Positions 47,518 through 60,989 of a stretch of DNA of 64,000 bases are shown one piece after another. Position numbers and translations under genes: made by a program. The notes beneath the pieces were generated by a model that was not told where the DNA came from, ran no database searches, and saw nothing but the letters and a program-made list of their open reading frames with translations. Numbering within the stretch: position 1 is the stretch's first letter; each line of letters opens with the position of its first letter. The DNA is taken from contig NC_134415.1 of the NCBI RefSeq assembly GCF_030867145.1, forward strand, positions 17,958,417 through 18,022,416. Reading direction: 5' to 3'. Source of the DNA: Opisthocomus hoazin (Eukaryota > Chordata > Aves > Opisthocomiformes > Opisthocomidae).

Positions 47518-50343
47518 AGGCTCCCCCAGGGCTGAGGCTCGGGGTGGGGAGGAAAGCTCCCCAGGACCCTGGCATCTCTGCCTCTTCTTTCTGCCCAGTC
47601 TGCTCTTACTTTTCTCCATCCCACCTTTTGGCACCACATCACTCGCTTCGCACCCTGCCAGACTTCCCTTATGGCCCTGCGCTTGCAAGGGCTGATAGGA
47701 AGGTGAGGGGGGACGGGGGGGAAATGCACCTCCTTCTGCCTGAGGAGCCAGCCCAGCTGCCCTGGGCATACCGGCTCCTGAGGATAGCATGGAGTTTGAG
47801 CACCTCAGCTGACAGGGGCTAACAGATCAGCCCTGCTCTAAACGTCCCATATGAGGTATCTCATGTTAAATACTCTTCTTTACTCACCATGTCTGGATGT
47901 AGTACCTCTGAGACCCTGAAAACAGCAGACGTTTTGATGGAAGATGCCTGAGAAAGAATAATTTACTGGAACCAAGAGATGCCTGTCTCTCTGGAAAAGG
48001 AGCATTGGAAGATCAAGAAATTACCAATAGAAATGTCTCATATTAGCACTTTTTTTTTCCTTGCTTGTCTTGGTGGAGAATCACATTTCATTTTCAAACT
48101 GCAGTTCTACATTTATCATCCCTGATTTAGTAAATTGCTTCTTGCAGAAGCAGTGACTAACCTACCTTTATTTGAGACTTTGCAGGATAACATGTTTATG
48201 TTGGACTCGGAGAGGGTCACAAAAAAAGTGGCAGGTGCTGCAAACATATTGAAATGGAGGTAATGTAAATTATTTTAGATTCAAAATATTCCTCCTCAAG
48301 TAACTGAACAGTTTCTGAAAATATTGTATTGTCAGTGAAACTTAAATCTAAAATCTTGAAGAAAGAGGAATTTTATTGCCTTTCTCTTCCTTTTTTTTTT
48401 TTCCCTAACAGGGATCAAAATCAACTTTTCAATAAGCCTCTCTCTGTAGTCAAAATAGAAGGAGGTGAAGATACCTCCACGATCAGAGTTGGCTCAAGGC
48501 TTATCAGCAGGGCAGGCAAAATTTAATTTTGCAGCTCAAGGATTTTCTCTTCACCATTGGGCAGGCAAAATTCTGCTGTGTGGCAGCCACAGAGTGGGTC
48601 CCTCCTGGGCTATGTTTTCTCTTAGTCTCTCCTGGGGTGTGTTTTCTCCTTTTTTTCTTGATACCGCACAGCTCGGGGAAAGGCTGGACAGTGGTCTTGT
48701 GCCTGCTGCAGCTACAGCCATCTCCATCTCATCCAGCCCAGGCAAACCAGAGTGCTGGTTGCCCCTGGCAGGCTCCCACCTTTGGCAGCCAACAGCTTTG
48801 CTTGTGCCTGGAACCAGCCCTGTCTGTAATGAGGTAGAGAAACTCGCATCTGCAAAGCCGAGCCTGGAATCATTATCTTATAGCTGCAAATGTAGCCTCC
48901 CACTTAAATGAAAGGATGCAGATAATTGGGTTATCTTGTTTAAAACAAATTTTTCTGCCATATAAACTGTAGCCAGTACACATGATGCAATCTCACTCTG
49001 CCAGGCTGGAAAGCGGGGTGTTGGGAGCAGGGGTGGCTTACTCACCCCAGGCAGGAGAGGACTCCTCCTGTGCCCTTAGCACACACAGCTAAGCTTCAGG
49101 GGATCATGACATTCAGACATATGCCCCCTTCCCAATTGAGCTCCATGGGAATATGATCAAGCTGATGGTCTCCAGTGAAATCAATAAGAAAGGTAGAGGG
49201 CATCAACAAAATCATTAATAATTTCTCTCCATTATAATCTAGTTTCTTCAAATACAGCTGTTGCTGGAGCCTCAAGCCAGAATTAATGATACAGAAAATC
49301 TGAAGGACAATAAACAGCATATTTGTGAGCTAGAGGGATGTGAACAAATGGTAAACAAAAAGGAAAATGTCAAAGGGGTTAAATCTTTAATAAACTACTG
49401 CTCCAATGTGGTTTTATAAGCTCTCCTTTAGGTATTTCACAAATATTCTCCCTTGCTTTCAGAGTCAGCCTGATCTTTTTCAAGCCAAACACATTTCACC
49501 ATACAAAATTGTAGAGGAACTGAAATGGGCCTTTAAAAGAGAAATAGACTGTAACCTTATTCTTACATTTTAAAAGCAATGACATGAACACAAGATTACA
49601 TATTCCTTGTAGCTGGGATTCCTCATTCCTTGTAGGTACACAGCCTGTCCTGTGTTCAGCACAGAGCTCATTGGTGTTCAGTAATTTCTGCTCTTTATAA
49701 AGTGAATGCTAAGCAGGCGCATTTTGCAGTTGTTAATACCAAGGGTAATAATGTACACACACATGCGTCCACCCACATGAGCACAGAGAGGTTAATACCG
49801 ATCTAAAAATATTTTGTATGGCAGAAAGAACACAAAAACATTGTCAGAAGAGTTGTTGGAAGACAGTGGCGGTTAACGGGAGGTTTGTAGTCTTGGCCAC
49901 GTGAGTGCCGGATTTAATCTGTGTTCATCCATCCAGCCTGGCGAAACACTGTATTTACCTCTTTTAAAGCACTTTATCAAGTGCTTTGGGATGAAAAAGG
50001 CTACAATCCCTGTATGTCTTAAATAAAGTAGCCAGCAACCCAGATGAAAAAGGCACATTTACGAAGCCAAGGAAGGAAAGGATAAGTTCTCTTAGGCCTG
50101 ATTTCATGTCACAGGTGCATCTTTATGACTTTTGGACCTGCCAATAGTGACTCAAAATGCAGAATTCTAATCCCCCCAAGACGCAGAGACAATCAATCAC
50201 TGGTGAAGGGGAAATGCTGAATCCCCAGTATCTGGCCTTCTCCAAGAAAGCCTGTCAGCTGTGTAATGCAAACTAATCTGTTCCAAGCATCAGCTTTTTT
50301 GTTTCTTGCCCTGGTTCACATGTATGCACACATCCAGTGGGAA

Positions 50344-50396
50344 AGAGAGAGAGAGAGAGAGACAGAGAAAAAGAGAGAGAAGGGGAGAGAGAGAGG
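50344..50396. repeat. GA microsatellite, imperfect
   Basis: A purine-only stretch of GAGA units with interruptions (ACAGAGAAAAAG, AAGGGG). A simple repeat with triplex potential; nothing coding. Confidence 0.9.
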
Positions 50397-51899
50397 CCAC
50401 ATCCATTTTTATCAGTAAGTGTTGGAAGAAAATATCTAACACATGGAGCTGGAGTTGGAGAAAAGTGGGACTGCTATGCATTTCTTTTGCTGAACTGCAG
50501 CCGAGGTCAGTCTAGAACTATCAGAAATAAAATACTGCATGGAAGACAAAAATCAGGGCATGTTTTTAACCATCTGGGAGGGAAAAATAGCTACGGATTC
50601 TGGCTGGGAGAAGCAGATGGTAGTGAATTACGAGAACAGGGCACTGCTGCTGTTGCAGCCGCTGCTGCAACTGCCACAGCCCAGCTCTTCCCATCTGACA
50701 GAAGGGCCTCTGGGCAGCCGGAGATGAGTTGGGCTTGTGTGTGTTCTTCAGGCGTCTCTGGAGAACTCCTGTTTTTCCCTTTCATTTGTGTGGCACTGCT
50801 TCAAGGTTTGAAATGAGCAGCGCAGCCCCTACATCCTACGAGCACCCTTTCCCCTCTCTCTCTGTCTTTCCCAGTGTCTGAGCTGCGGCCAGCCCCGATG
50901 AGCACAGCATGGCTGGATGGCATCATGCAGGAGGGATCCCTGAAGTCTCCAAGCAAGGGTGTTACTAGCATCCTCTGAGTGTCGCAGCTGAAGTCCTGAG
51001 CTACCACCAAGCCAAGCAGAAGCAGCCATTGAGGATGTTCCCATTGAAGCCACCTTGCTTGCACTCCTTGGGAAGACCTGCGGGTTCCACCTGCAAACCC
51101 AGGATGTGCAGCAGCCATGTTGCAAAGCTTCAGGATTTGGCAAACCCACTTAAACCTCTAGGTTACCCATTAGCACTGCTGAATAGTCACCATTGGCTTT
51201 GGGAGACATCTCAGACCCTGACCAACACTAGCTTCAACCCCAACAGACAGTGGAAGCAGAAGGGCAGTGTTTTGAACTGGAGACTGGCCAAAGCACGTCT
51301 AGTGTATCCCACTGCACAAGAAACTTGTAGCTGCTTGCAACAGAGAAACTATGCCAGCAATGGCACCGTGGATCACTCTTTATACACATGACAAAGCTGT
51401 TAGTTTGAAGCTGGTGAGCAGTTTCCTATCCTCAAAAGACTATTTGAAGCTCCGTAGAGAGCAGTTGTTGAACAAGCTTTGTTGATACAGAAGAGCAGCA
51501 GCAAATTCATTTCACCTTCTTAGCTAATGCCTTCCACTCCTGGAAAAGGAGTTCCTGAGGAAAGAAACAAACAGTGCTGTCTCTGCCACCAAGCCCGACC
51601 TGAGCCTGCCCGCAGCAGGCTGCTTGCCCCAGCATGTGGGAGGGGAAGGGGCACCTCTCTGGCAAACTGGTCTGCCCTCAAATACAGGACTGGAGGCTGA
51701 GGGCTGTGCTGGAGGATGGGAGACGAGTTGGGTGAGGAATTGTTGCTTTCTGTGCTTTGATACCTTCTGGGAGAAAGTTAAGGATACTTAGCTGCTGTTG
51801 TACAAACATTTTATGCAAATCTTATCTTTGTCTTCTGCATCGTGGTACGTAATTTGCATCTGATTATCAACTTTGGGTCTATTGTTTTATTCTAAACAG

Positions 51900-51965
51900 A
51901 ATTCCTGCTGCCTAAAGGTGTTGGATTGACAGCTCTGGTGAATAAAGTCATCTCTCTAACAAGGG
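51900..51965 (+). repeat. Unnamed ancient dispersed repeat, copy 1
   Basis: AAAGGTGTTGGATTGACAGC followed by TCTGGTGAATAAAGTCATCT closely resembles AAAGGTATTAGACTGACAGC, TCTGGAGACTGAAGTCTTCT at 62424. The shared part is about 45 bp. I do not know the family. Confidence 0.5.
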
Positions 51966-52562
51966 GGTAGGAGAAGAACAGCTTCCCACACAGGGCTCTA
52001 GCATTATTCCCCAGCCAGGGCCAACAGTGAAGATGCCAGCCCTTGGGTTCTTCCAATCCTGCTAGGTGATGTAGAGCAGAGCTGTGAATGTGGAACTCCC
52101 GTGAACTTTCCATGAAGACAACCCCAAATAGTTTAAAAAGGAACAGCTACTCTGTTGGGTCAGATTCACATTTGTGCTACACGCAAAAAGGGTTCCAGTA
52201 CCTAGCTGGCTTTGAAGTCACACCCAAGGATCATGAGAATGTTTATATGGTAGTATCTTCGCACCCCAATTGAAAGCCTTTACCCTCTTTACCCAGAGGA
52301 GAAGAGGCTTTTACTCCCTCTGGCACATGCACAGACATTGCCAGCTGGATATAGTGCTGTCTCCAGCAGCAGCAACAGGCTCAGTCCTTGTCCTCATTGT
52401 AGTAGGGTGTCTTGCCTTGTGTCACAAGGTAGAAAGATTTGTCTGGGGCTAAATTGATTCAAGTTTGCTGGAGTCAATGGCTTGACTTCATTTTACCCTG
52501 CCTGAGAATTTGACTCAGTTACACCATCTTAGCAGAAACTTTTTGGGAAGTCCCATGTAGAA

Positions 52563-53158
52563 ATCATAGAATCATAGAACGCTTTGGGTTGGAAAGGTCC
52601 TTTAGAGTTTGTCTAGCTCAACCCCCCTACAGTGAGTGAGCAGGGACATCTTCAACTAGACCAGGTTGCTCAGAGCCCTGCCCAATCTGGCCTTGAATGT
52701 TTCCAGGGATGGGGCCTCCACTACCTCTCTGGGCAAACTGTTCCAGTGTTTCACCACCCTCATGGTAAAAAATACCTTCCTTATATTCAGTCTAAATCTG
52801 CCCTCCCTTAGTTTAAAACCATTACTCATTGTTCCATCGCAACAAGCCCTGCTGAAAAGATTGTCCCCATCTTTCTTACAGGCCCCCTTCAAGTACTAAA
52901 AGGCTGCTCTAAGGTATCCCTGCAGCCTTCTCTTCTCCAGGCTGAACAGCCCCAACTCTCTCAGCCTTTCCTCATAGGAGAGGTGCTCTAGCCCTCGAAT
53001 CGTCTTTGTGGCCCTCCTCTGGACCCGCTCCAACAGCTCCATGTCCTTCTTGTGCTGGGGGCTCCAGAGCTGGATCCAGTACTCCAGCCAGGGACTCTCC
53101 AGAGCAGAGTAGAGGGGTAGAATCACCTCCCTCGACCTGCTGACCACCTTCAACAATA
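52563..53158 (-). mobile_element. CR1 LINE, 5'-truncated
   Basis: The 3' end is at 52563, where the plus strand reads AATCATAGAATCATAGAACG. The minus strand encodes the C-terminal part of ORF2 in two pieces: 53156-52896 with [30 protein letters not shown] and [19 protein letters not shown], then 52892-52656 with FRLNIRKVFF, HWNSLPREVVEAPSLETFK. The two pieces are separated by a stop. Its sequence differs from the copy at 7.7 kb enough to be another CR1 subfamily. The truncation point is near 53158. Confidence 0.95.
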
Positions 53159-56100
53159 ACCAGAGATCATGGTCTTTTAGTGCTGCAACAAGTGGATCTT
53201 ATCAGTTACCTCCTCTGTCTCTGGAAAGATAATTTTCTTTCTTCTTGAGTCGGGGTGCAGAGCCCTCCTTAGTGCTGGGAAAGCACAGGCAACTATTCAC
53301 AGTAGCTACAGGATGAGAAGGGGACTGAACTACCAACCTACCCTGCAACATGAGGCTGCTTCAGTCAAACCGAAGGATGAGGACAAAGGAATATTAATCC
53401 TGATGCTCGGGCTTCAGCAGTCACAGCACTGAGCGATACAAGTCTGTCCACTTGACTTTGGGATGGACGGGTGTTCTAGCTCTGTTTGTCCTGTCGATAA
53501 AGTATTCAGCCCCAGTAACAGCTGCTTCTGTAAGAGTGCCAGATTAAGACAAATAATGCAGACTTAGTGCTCTTTACATGGATTGCGTGGGCTGACCCTG
53601 CTGCAATATGCACACCCACAAATCTTCTCAGCTCATTACCTCATTGAACACGGCTGCTCCTCTGTAAGGACAGGAGCTGGGTGATACCTTGACAGAATTT
53701 GAACACGACAAGCTAAGTCAGAGCTGGAAATAGCTGACTGAGATCTCTGGACCTGGCCTGGCAGAGAGGTGGACCCCGTCAGAAGAAAGACACATGGCAG
53801 CCCTGCCAGACAGGACCTTTGGCTTTGCGGAGAAGGGGGCATAGTTTTCCTATCACTAAGACATTCCTTATTATTTCTGCTCTTATTCTTTGCTAAGCCC
53901 CCCTTGGTATTTCACATTTCTCCTTCTCTGCACAGACAGTTCTGGATTAAGAAGGCAGGAGTATGTATTGTGTAAATAAAATTTGTTGTTTTCCTTTGAA
54001 GTATGTGGGAAGACTTTGAAAACCCAGCTGTAGCCTTTCCCCATAATCTCAACTTTCTGCTCTATTTCTCTGGTTAACCTTGCTGACTCAAAACAACAAA
54101 AAGCATAGCCTGAAGGAAATAGTGCTCACTGCTTTCTTTACTTTCCAATGACATTTTACCCGAGATATTTTCTTTTTGTTAAGATCTTTGAAGTCCATTC
54201 CTCTCTTTCTATGTGGATTCCCATTGAGACCAAATGGCTCTTCCCAGCCTGCTTCCCCAGGCATGGGGTAGGAAGTGTGACTGTCTTCCCCAGGTCATAA
54301 CAAGAGGGAAGAGTCAGTGAGGGGGCTGCTGTGGTGCCAGCAGTAAACAAGTCAACACAGAGATGTGATTTGTTTTCTACCTAGAGGATGGTGGGAGTGA
54401 GATCTTCCCTTACAAGCATGTCCCAATTAGAAAGCCAAGACACGATCTATTAGGTCACCACTCTGTCTGTCTAGTAAGACTGAACAAGTCTCTCTTTCAT
54501 ATTGCTTAGCAGCAAGCTCAAGAGGTCACTCTTGATTCAAGCAAACTTTCTTCCCATACCCACACTTTGCTTGCTGCCACCCCTAGCTGCATTTACAAAG
54601 CAATTGCCTGGAGAAGGAAGTGATGGGAACTTCACATCAAGGCAGGCTCCCGTCAAGCTTTGCTAAGATACCTGCCTGGCTGAAGGGGGTGAAATCTGCC
54701 AACAAGATCACTTGAGGGAAAGCAGACACCCTTCCTCATTCCTCTCCTGCTACAATACTCCTGGACAAGAGTCCATCTCCTCCCTCATCTGGGCCCAAAT
54801 GACTACACTTTGCTTGCCAGCCTCGGACACTTCTCTCAGGAGAGTTTTCCACGTGCTGGTCAATGGCTTGTGGGACAATCATCCCATGCCTGCAAGGTGT
54901 AGATACTGCTTCTGCTGAGGTGCAAATCTTGAATGTGAAGAGGTGACGAAGAAGGGCATTTGTTACACTGTGAAATGTGTACCACACTACCACACCATAT
55001 AGCAGGCTGCAAATGGGAAAGACCCACAGCTGGGAGATGTTGCTGTCAAGATTTTGTTGAAATCCTATCCCATGGATGGAGCCACAGGGTTCATCCTGAC
55101 CAAGTGAGCAGAATTTAATATCACCACTCCCCACCTCTGTCTCATCTCTAACAAAATCTCTATTTCTTCAGGGGAAGATGAAGAAAAAAACATGTTCTGC
55201 CTCCATAAACCCCAGTCCTTCCATCACAGATGTGACGAATAAAGGGAGGGAGAAAGAACCATATAAACAGGCCCCTTGAACATAATTGAAGAGCCAGACT
55301 AATTTGGCTTGTCTTTATAACAGGCCAGAGCTGGGCACTAGGCTTACCCACAACAGATAAAGATGAGTAACTACATAATGAGGTTAAAATATTCATTAAG
55401 CTAATTGCGTGTTAATTAAGTAAAGGATGCTATTAGGGATCCATTGAGCTCCATCTGTGTGTGCAAACAGGAGTGAGAATAATCGCACCAGAAAGCAGAA
55501 GAAGAGACATTGAGAGCTCTGGGGCTCCTGGCACAAGGGAACCAGGGCTGGAAGGGACAACCAGTGGTGGCAGCTCTGGGTCCTGTGGGAGCTGTCATCT
55601 GTGAAAAGGAGGGTGGTCTCGTGAGAAGAGGGAGAAGTGATATTGAGAAACTCTAGGTGCAAAATTCACGTTGTAAACGTGCGTGTCATTTCTCCATATT
55701 CGATTTCCAGATATGTAAAACAGGAACTATAGCTGTCTCTCCAAGTGACAAAATTAATTAGTAAACTCAGGAACGGGTCTAGCTAAACCTCCCTTCACTG
55801 TTGTATCTGTTGATTTTACCAGAACTGCTTGCAGGGACAGAGATCCATCATCCCAGAAAGTGCCATAGGGCACTGGAAAGGTCCATTTTTGAAAATGGCC
55901 TACAAGAAGTCTAAAAATAAGGAGGCAGAAATTAGTCTTCCCTTTAAACTTCCTCTGTCAGCACCACAGAGGACAGTTTTTAATAAATACTTCTTCAAAA
56001 AAAGGAGAAAAAAATTCCATCTGACATAATTATGGCCAATGCTCCATAAGGCAGAATAGGGAAAACGCCTACATATTTCATGTTAAAATTCATTAATAAT

Positions 56101-57682
56101 GGAAGGCAAGGATTAAATTATATAACTGCCACCTTTAAGTTAAATAATATTTTCAGCAGAAGGAAAAGGAGATGGGACAACTCCATAACCAACACGTTTA
56201 TTTCAGCACATGAATAATTTAGGCAAATAATACAACAGCCTTTTAAAGGGAGAAGATTTGACGAGGAGGTTGGGTTAGAAAGGACTTGCACTGCATTGGA
56301 TGATTTGAAGGACTGGGAGAATAATTCATATTCAATCATTCATTTGATTAATTTCTCCTTTCTTTCAGGCCATTAATGGGCAGATTGTTCTTTTCGCAAA
56401 TGCACTTAGAATTTGAAGTTACTGGAATAAATCTGGTCCATGGTTCCCCTTGAGTGGCCAGTTTCTTGCAACAAGTCAATGCGCAAAACAGAAACAGGTT
56501 TGGATGGGGAGGTCACCTCCCAGTGGGTTTCTCGTCTCAGACCACCTCCTTAAGCACTTTTTGCTATGAATCTGATTTTAATGTCTCCTTGTTCTCCTGC
56601 AATAACTGATTAAAATTTCTACTTTCCCAGCTCACCCTGCTCATCCCACATGGGCACAAAGTAGAGGGCAAAACTGGAGTGAACATGAATGAAGCAGATT
56701 CATTAAAAGTTTTAGACCATTATTGACGAAAAATCAGCTTATTGTGTTAGCTTGTCCCTAGTGAGGCTGGCGTTGGTCCAAACTACCATTCTGATGAGTG
56801 GGAAGGAGAAGAACTGCCCAAGTCATTCACACTTCTGTGGTGAAACCTGACAGATGACGCTTTACCCAGGGGCTGATTACTGTCATGGGCGAAACCAAAA
56901 AAATCCCTGAAGATTCTGCTAAGTGCCCAAACATGTGTGCTCTTATGCACAGCCCCAGAGCCTCCCAGACACACTCTGGCTCGTGAAAGATGCCTAGGAG
57001 AACTGGCAGAGCCTTTCACCCAGACTTCCAGATAAAAGCAGCTGCAAAAATTAACAAGATTTCTCTGAGCGGCTGGAGATGCTGGAGAGAGCTCTGTGCG
57101 GGTCTTGGGATGCTGATCCCTGTGTAACAGCAGAGCTCTGGTGTCCAGAAACGATCCCTGTGACTGACTCAGCAGGAAGCCTTAATCCTGATAATTTTTA
57201 CAGCTCTTAGAGGCCTGTGCGTAATGATTTTTGTCTGGTGTGCCTACCCATTCCCAGGTAGATAAATGCCTGCGCAGTGAAAGCAGAAACCCTGTTTGGC
57301 ACTGAGGTGCCTGCCAAGCTAGAAATCTCAATGGGCAGCCTCAGGGCTCACTTCAGTTTCTGCTCCACATCTAGAGAAGACTGTTTTGCAGTGAAAGGGA
57401 CGGCCAGCAAAGGAAGCACAAATGCATGTTGCCTCTGCTCTGTCTGTATCAGGAACAAGCAAAGAACACTCATCTCCAAGGATGCGAATTAATTCTACAC
57501 CATATTCTCTTCACTCAAACAAAAATAAGAAATAATAAAAACTTCTGAAAATATTTGCTGTAGATTTGAGATCCAAGTGAAATCCAGGGAGTTCATGTGT
57601 CTATGCAAAAGGGAGGGGGGGCAAGAAGGAACAAGAGAGGGTGTATGGCTGAGCACGAAAGCCTGTTATTTTATCTGAATTG

Positions 57683-57735
57683 CTTTATGGACTAGATGAC
57701 CTAATAAGTCTTTTCCATCTCTAATTTCTCTGCTT
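57683..57735 (+). mobile_element. Short ancient CR1 3' tail
   Basis: TATGGACTAGATGACCTAAT followed by AGTCTTTTCCATCTCTAATT matches the extreme 3' end of CR1-family LINEs (GGACTAGATGACCTC, then TCCCTTCCARCCTC, then AATTYTATG). Only about 50 bp is recognisable. Confidence 0.6.
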
Positions 57736-58819
57736 CACCTATCCCTAGTTTATCATTAAGGAGTCAATTATGCAAATTCGAGTAAGTATTTAACATTTTC
57801 CTTCCTGTAGCTCCCTGTCTCACTGATTGATCCTCCCATTTCAAATCTCAGCTGACATCCCTTACCCCTCTGGCTCCCATTTCTTTGCCCTTAGACTATT
57901 AACTCAGTAACTGTGTGATTTAATCCACTGAAACATTTTGGGTTTTCACTTTCTCACAAAGGAGAGACAAAGCAAAGCTGCAGCGTACTGCATTAGCAAA
58001 GCCCAGCTTGCAGCTGCTGGGTGCACAGTCGTACGCTGCAAGAGATGAGCACGCTGGCCCAGCAGCTCTGATGACCCCAGTCCAGCGCTGCATTAAGTCA
58101 GGAATTAAAACAAGGTTTTCCTTTCCATTGTTTGTGTTCAGTTAGTAGGCACAACATATGGGGCTGAGTTTAGCAGAGTGCATTCATGAGCTTGGGATGG
58201 GAAGAGGCAGGCTATGGCGTGGGCTGGAGGAGGGGAAGAGTCGTGCATGAGGAGTTCAGGGCTGGAATAGCAAAAGGTGAAAGGGTTGCAGGATGTACAG
58301 CAGTGATCTGTACGTGCTGCACAGTCTCGGCTGAGAGTTACAGCTCTTTTGGATTTTGAGAAGGAAATTTTAACAGTTTAGCGCCTTGGGTTTTATCCTC
58401 TTTTCTTTCTGCCATTAGTCTTCTGGGTTTTCGCTCTCACTGGCATATACTACCTTCCCTTCCTATGTACTCGCTAATGCAATTGTATGTAAACTTACTC
58501 AAGTTGAAAAGCAATGTTCTAGAAAGGCTCAGGAGCAAGTCCCAGCTAAGTGCATAATTATATAGTACTTGGAGTAATTTTCCTTTTCCTCTGAAAATGC
58601 ACATTGGCTCTGATTTTCCTATCTGCAGACTGTAAGCTCATAATTAGCAGTAAATTACTCACACAAGTGACAAATTTTGTGCTTTCAAGTAAACAGACAA
58701 AATACCCACAGTTTACAAATTGCCTTTTGGTGCTGCAGACACCTGGCTTTTCCTGCTCCTATCTATCCCACTTGCAAGAGGGATAAATGGATCAGAAAAT
58801 ATCTCTTCAAGGAGCTTGG

Positions 58820-58890
58820 ATGATGACATCAGTTACTGAGTTACTGTAAAAAACTATAAAAGGCAACTGCTGAGCTAATGCTGGCTGGTC
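58820..58890 (+). promoter_or_regulatory. Possible isolated TATA promoter
   Basis: TATAAAAGG at 58855-58863 with TGATGACATCAG, a CRE/AP-1-like element, 35 bp upstream. There is no initiator at the expected start near 58886, no CpG island and no gene recognised downstream. Confidence 0.2.
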
Positions 58891-60330
58891 CCTGAGGATT
58901 CTGTGGCTTGGCTGGGTGTGAGCAGGACAGTGTGTGGCAGAGGCACCTCGGGACCAGAGGGTCTCCCTGCAGCCACGTCCCTAGCCTGCCTACCCAGAGC
59001 AACTGAGGACATCAATACACCCTTGACATAAGAACTGTAGACAGAAGAATTGTTCCCCCTCTCAAACAAGGGGAAGAAACATGAGGTCACACATGGTCTG
59101 CGAAGCTGCTGCAGAGCGCTGGAGGAAGGTAAACTTGCTGAGCTATTGTGGAGCAAGGGCTAGGGTAAGCACCGAGGGTGGAACAAGCTTCTTAAAATGC
59201 AGTCTGGTCTTGGGCAATGCTGTAGGATGGAGCAATACCGATACAGTTTGTTAGTCACAGTCAAACACATTTAAGTTGTGCTGATAGCCAGATGTCTTGC
59301 TGAGTAGATAGCCCAGACAGAGTGGGTGGACTTCAGGGCAAATGAGGATATGATTTTCCAGTTTTAAGGGCCATCAGCTGAGAAATGGCTCCTGGAAGAA
59401 GACCCAGAGGTGGGTGCAGCTGGATGGAAAATCATCTGTCCTGACTGGTCATCTGTCTGGGGCTCAGAGAATGGCAACAGGCCTGTTCATCTGGTTAATG
59501 AGCAATATGTTTTCATGGATTTGACCTGATGGTGATCAGTATCTCTACCACATAACAAGAAGGTGTCTCAGAAAAAATTGCCACAGCAATTATCATAGAG
59601 GTAGAGACGATAACAGAAAATAAATTACTTCTGGGGTCAAAAGGAAGCTGTTGGCAATATGTAAATACAGAGGAGGGGTTGTTGGAACATGCAGTTAGGA
59701 GCAGAGGAACAGAAGGAAAATGCGAGGAGAAGATGCTGGGTGAGGCAAGTTGGTTGGGTTTAGAGTATCTTCGAAGCACCAGTGTGTGCAGTGGTAGGGT
59801 ATACCCTGTTCCCTGAGCTGGGACACTGTCATGGATGCTGCTGTGACAACGTAGGCATAAGCAACGGCAAAAATCTATCCTGGTTTCAGCTTCATTGGTA
59901 ATGCGGGAGGAAAACCACATAATCTACTCAGCAAGAAGAAAAGAACAAAAGAGAAAAGGAAAGACATTAAAAAATGAATTAAAGAAAAATAAATAAAAGG
60001 GGGAGATTACATAAAACCAGAGGTTGCAGTTGGCCTGGTATCATAACCCTTTCATTATTACATAATAATATGTAAGGAGTGTTTGCAGGAAAAGATATGA
60101 TAAAACAATTAATCTAGAACAACCAAGCAAATAGAGGCAATTCTTTCCTCTCTGTAGCATCATGTGAATACATTAGAAACAGGGCTGATCACAGAAGCCT
60201 TTCATATAGAACTCACCCACATTATTAAAGGTGGACTAATATTTTCTAAAATATATATGTATTTAGGAACACTGCTGAAGTGCTGAAATAATAGTACTTT
60301 GCGCTTTTGTGGCGGTTTCTTTCTGAAGGA

Positions 60331-60490
60331 CTGAAAGGACTTTACAAAAATGAATGAATTAAATTTCTCCAACCTACTGTGAGGGAGATAACTACTTTTA
60401 CCTTATTATACCAAGGGGAGGAGGGGAAACAGCAAGACAGAATAGTTCAGCAATTTGACAAAAGTCGCACAGTACATCTGATGGTCTGAA
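60331..60490 (-). mobile_element. MIR/CORE-SINE-like relic, minus orientation
   Basis: On the plus strand: GGACTTTACAAAAATGAATG, then AACCTACTGTGAGGGAGATA, ACTACTTTTACCTTATTATA, GGGGAAACAGCAAGACAGAA, and TTTGACAAAAGTCGCACAGT. The same sequence of blocks as reversed MIR (GCGCTTTACA, CTGTGAGGTAGGTACTA, ATYCCCATTTTACAGA, GGAAACTGAGGCACAGAG, TGCCCAAGGTCACACAG). This is the best preserved of the set. Confidence 0.65.
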
Positions 60491-60989
60491 TGAATTTAAG
60501 AATGAAGTTGGGAAGTTGCTCCAGAAAGTATGCAGCCTGGCTGATATCAGCTCTACGGAGAATCAGGGGGCAGCAGATGTTGCAGCAGCCTCTGAAATAG
60601 GTGTTTGGGAAAGCAGAGCAGGGAGTGTTGGTTACATGCGATGAAAACAAGACTGGAATGACAAAATAGCTGAAAGTTGCAGATAGAACAGGGACTCTGG
60701 AAGGGCATTTGCAAAACCACTTCAGTCTATTAGCACTCTTTGAGTGTGTCAGCAAATATGGAACAAATGAAAATTGTCTGCCTGTTTTCACTTGGATTTT
60801 CAAAACATTCTCGACAGGACCCAAACAAGAGGGCAGGCAATCAGGTACTCTATTAATGAGAACATCATGCCACGGCAAGCAGACAAGCTGGCTATGCATC
60901 TGAAAAAAATAAACATGTAATTTAGCATCTAGTTTGCCATTTCCAACGCAGCAAAGTATTAGTAGCAGCATGCATCTAGGTCCTAGGAA

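Larger units (their letters stand above)
47518..52562. other. Upstream intergenic DNA, no gene seen
   Basis: A GC-richer patch at 47.1-47.8 kb carries overlapping frames of about 200 codons on both strands without recognisable domains. The rest is ordinary sequence apart from the GA repeat at 50.35 kb and the repeat at 51.9 kb. Confidence 0.55.
53159..60330. other. Upstream intergenic DNA, no gene seen
   Basis: Mostly AT-rich unique-looking DNA. AT-rich patches at 55.35-55.45 and 56.0-56.1 kb hold several TTAATT/ATTAAT motifs. No exon or RNA gene is recognised. The only repeat seen is the CR1 tail at 57.7 kb. Confidence 0.55.

Noticed and set aside
47130..47822. Overlapping frames of about 200 codons on both strands
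   Set aside because: A GC-rich patch containing a 46-bp duplication, which is not a multiple of three. No domain is seen.
54736..55134. Minus-strand frame of 132 codons
   Set aside because: No recognised domain, no flanking splice signals and no link to a known gene.
60447..60971. Minus-strand frame of 174 codons in AT-rich DNA
   Set aside because: Notable length for its composition, but the cysteine-, phenylalanine- and leucine-rich product matches no domain I know, and part of it lies over the SINE relic.
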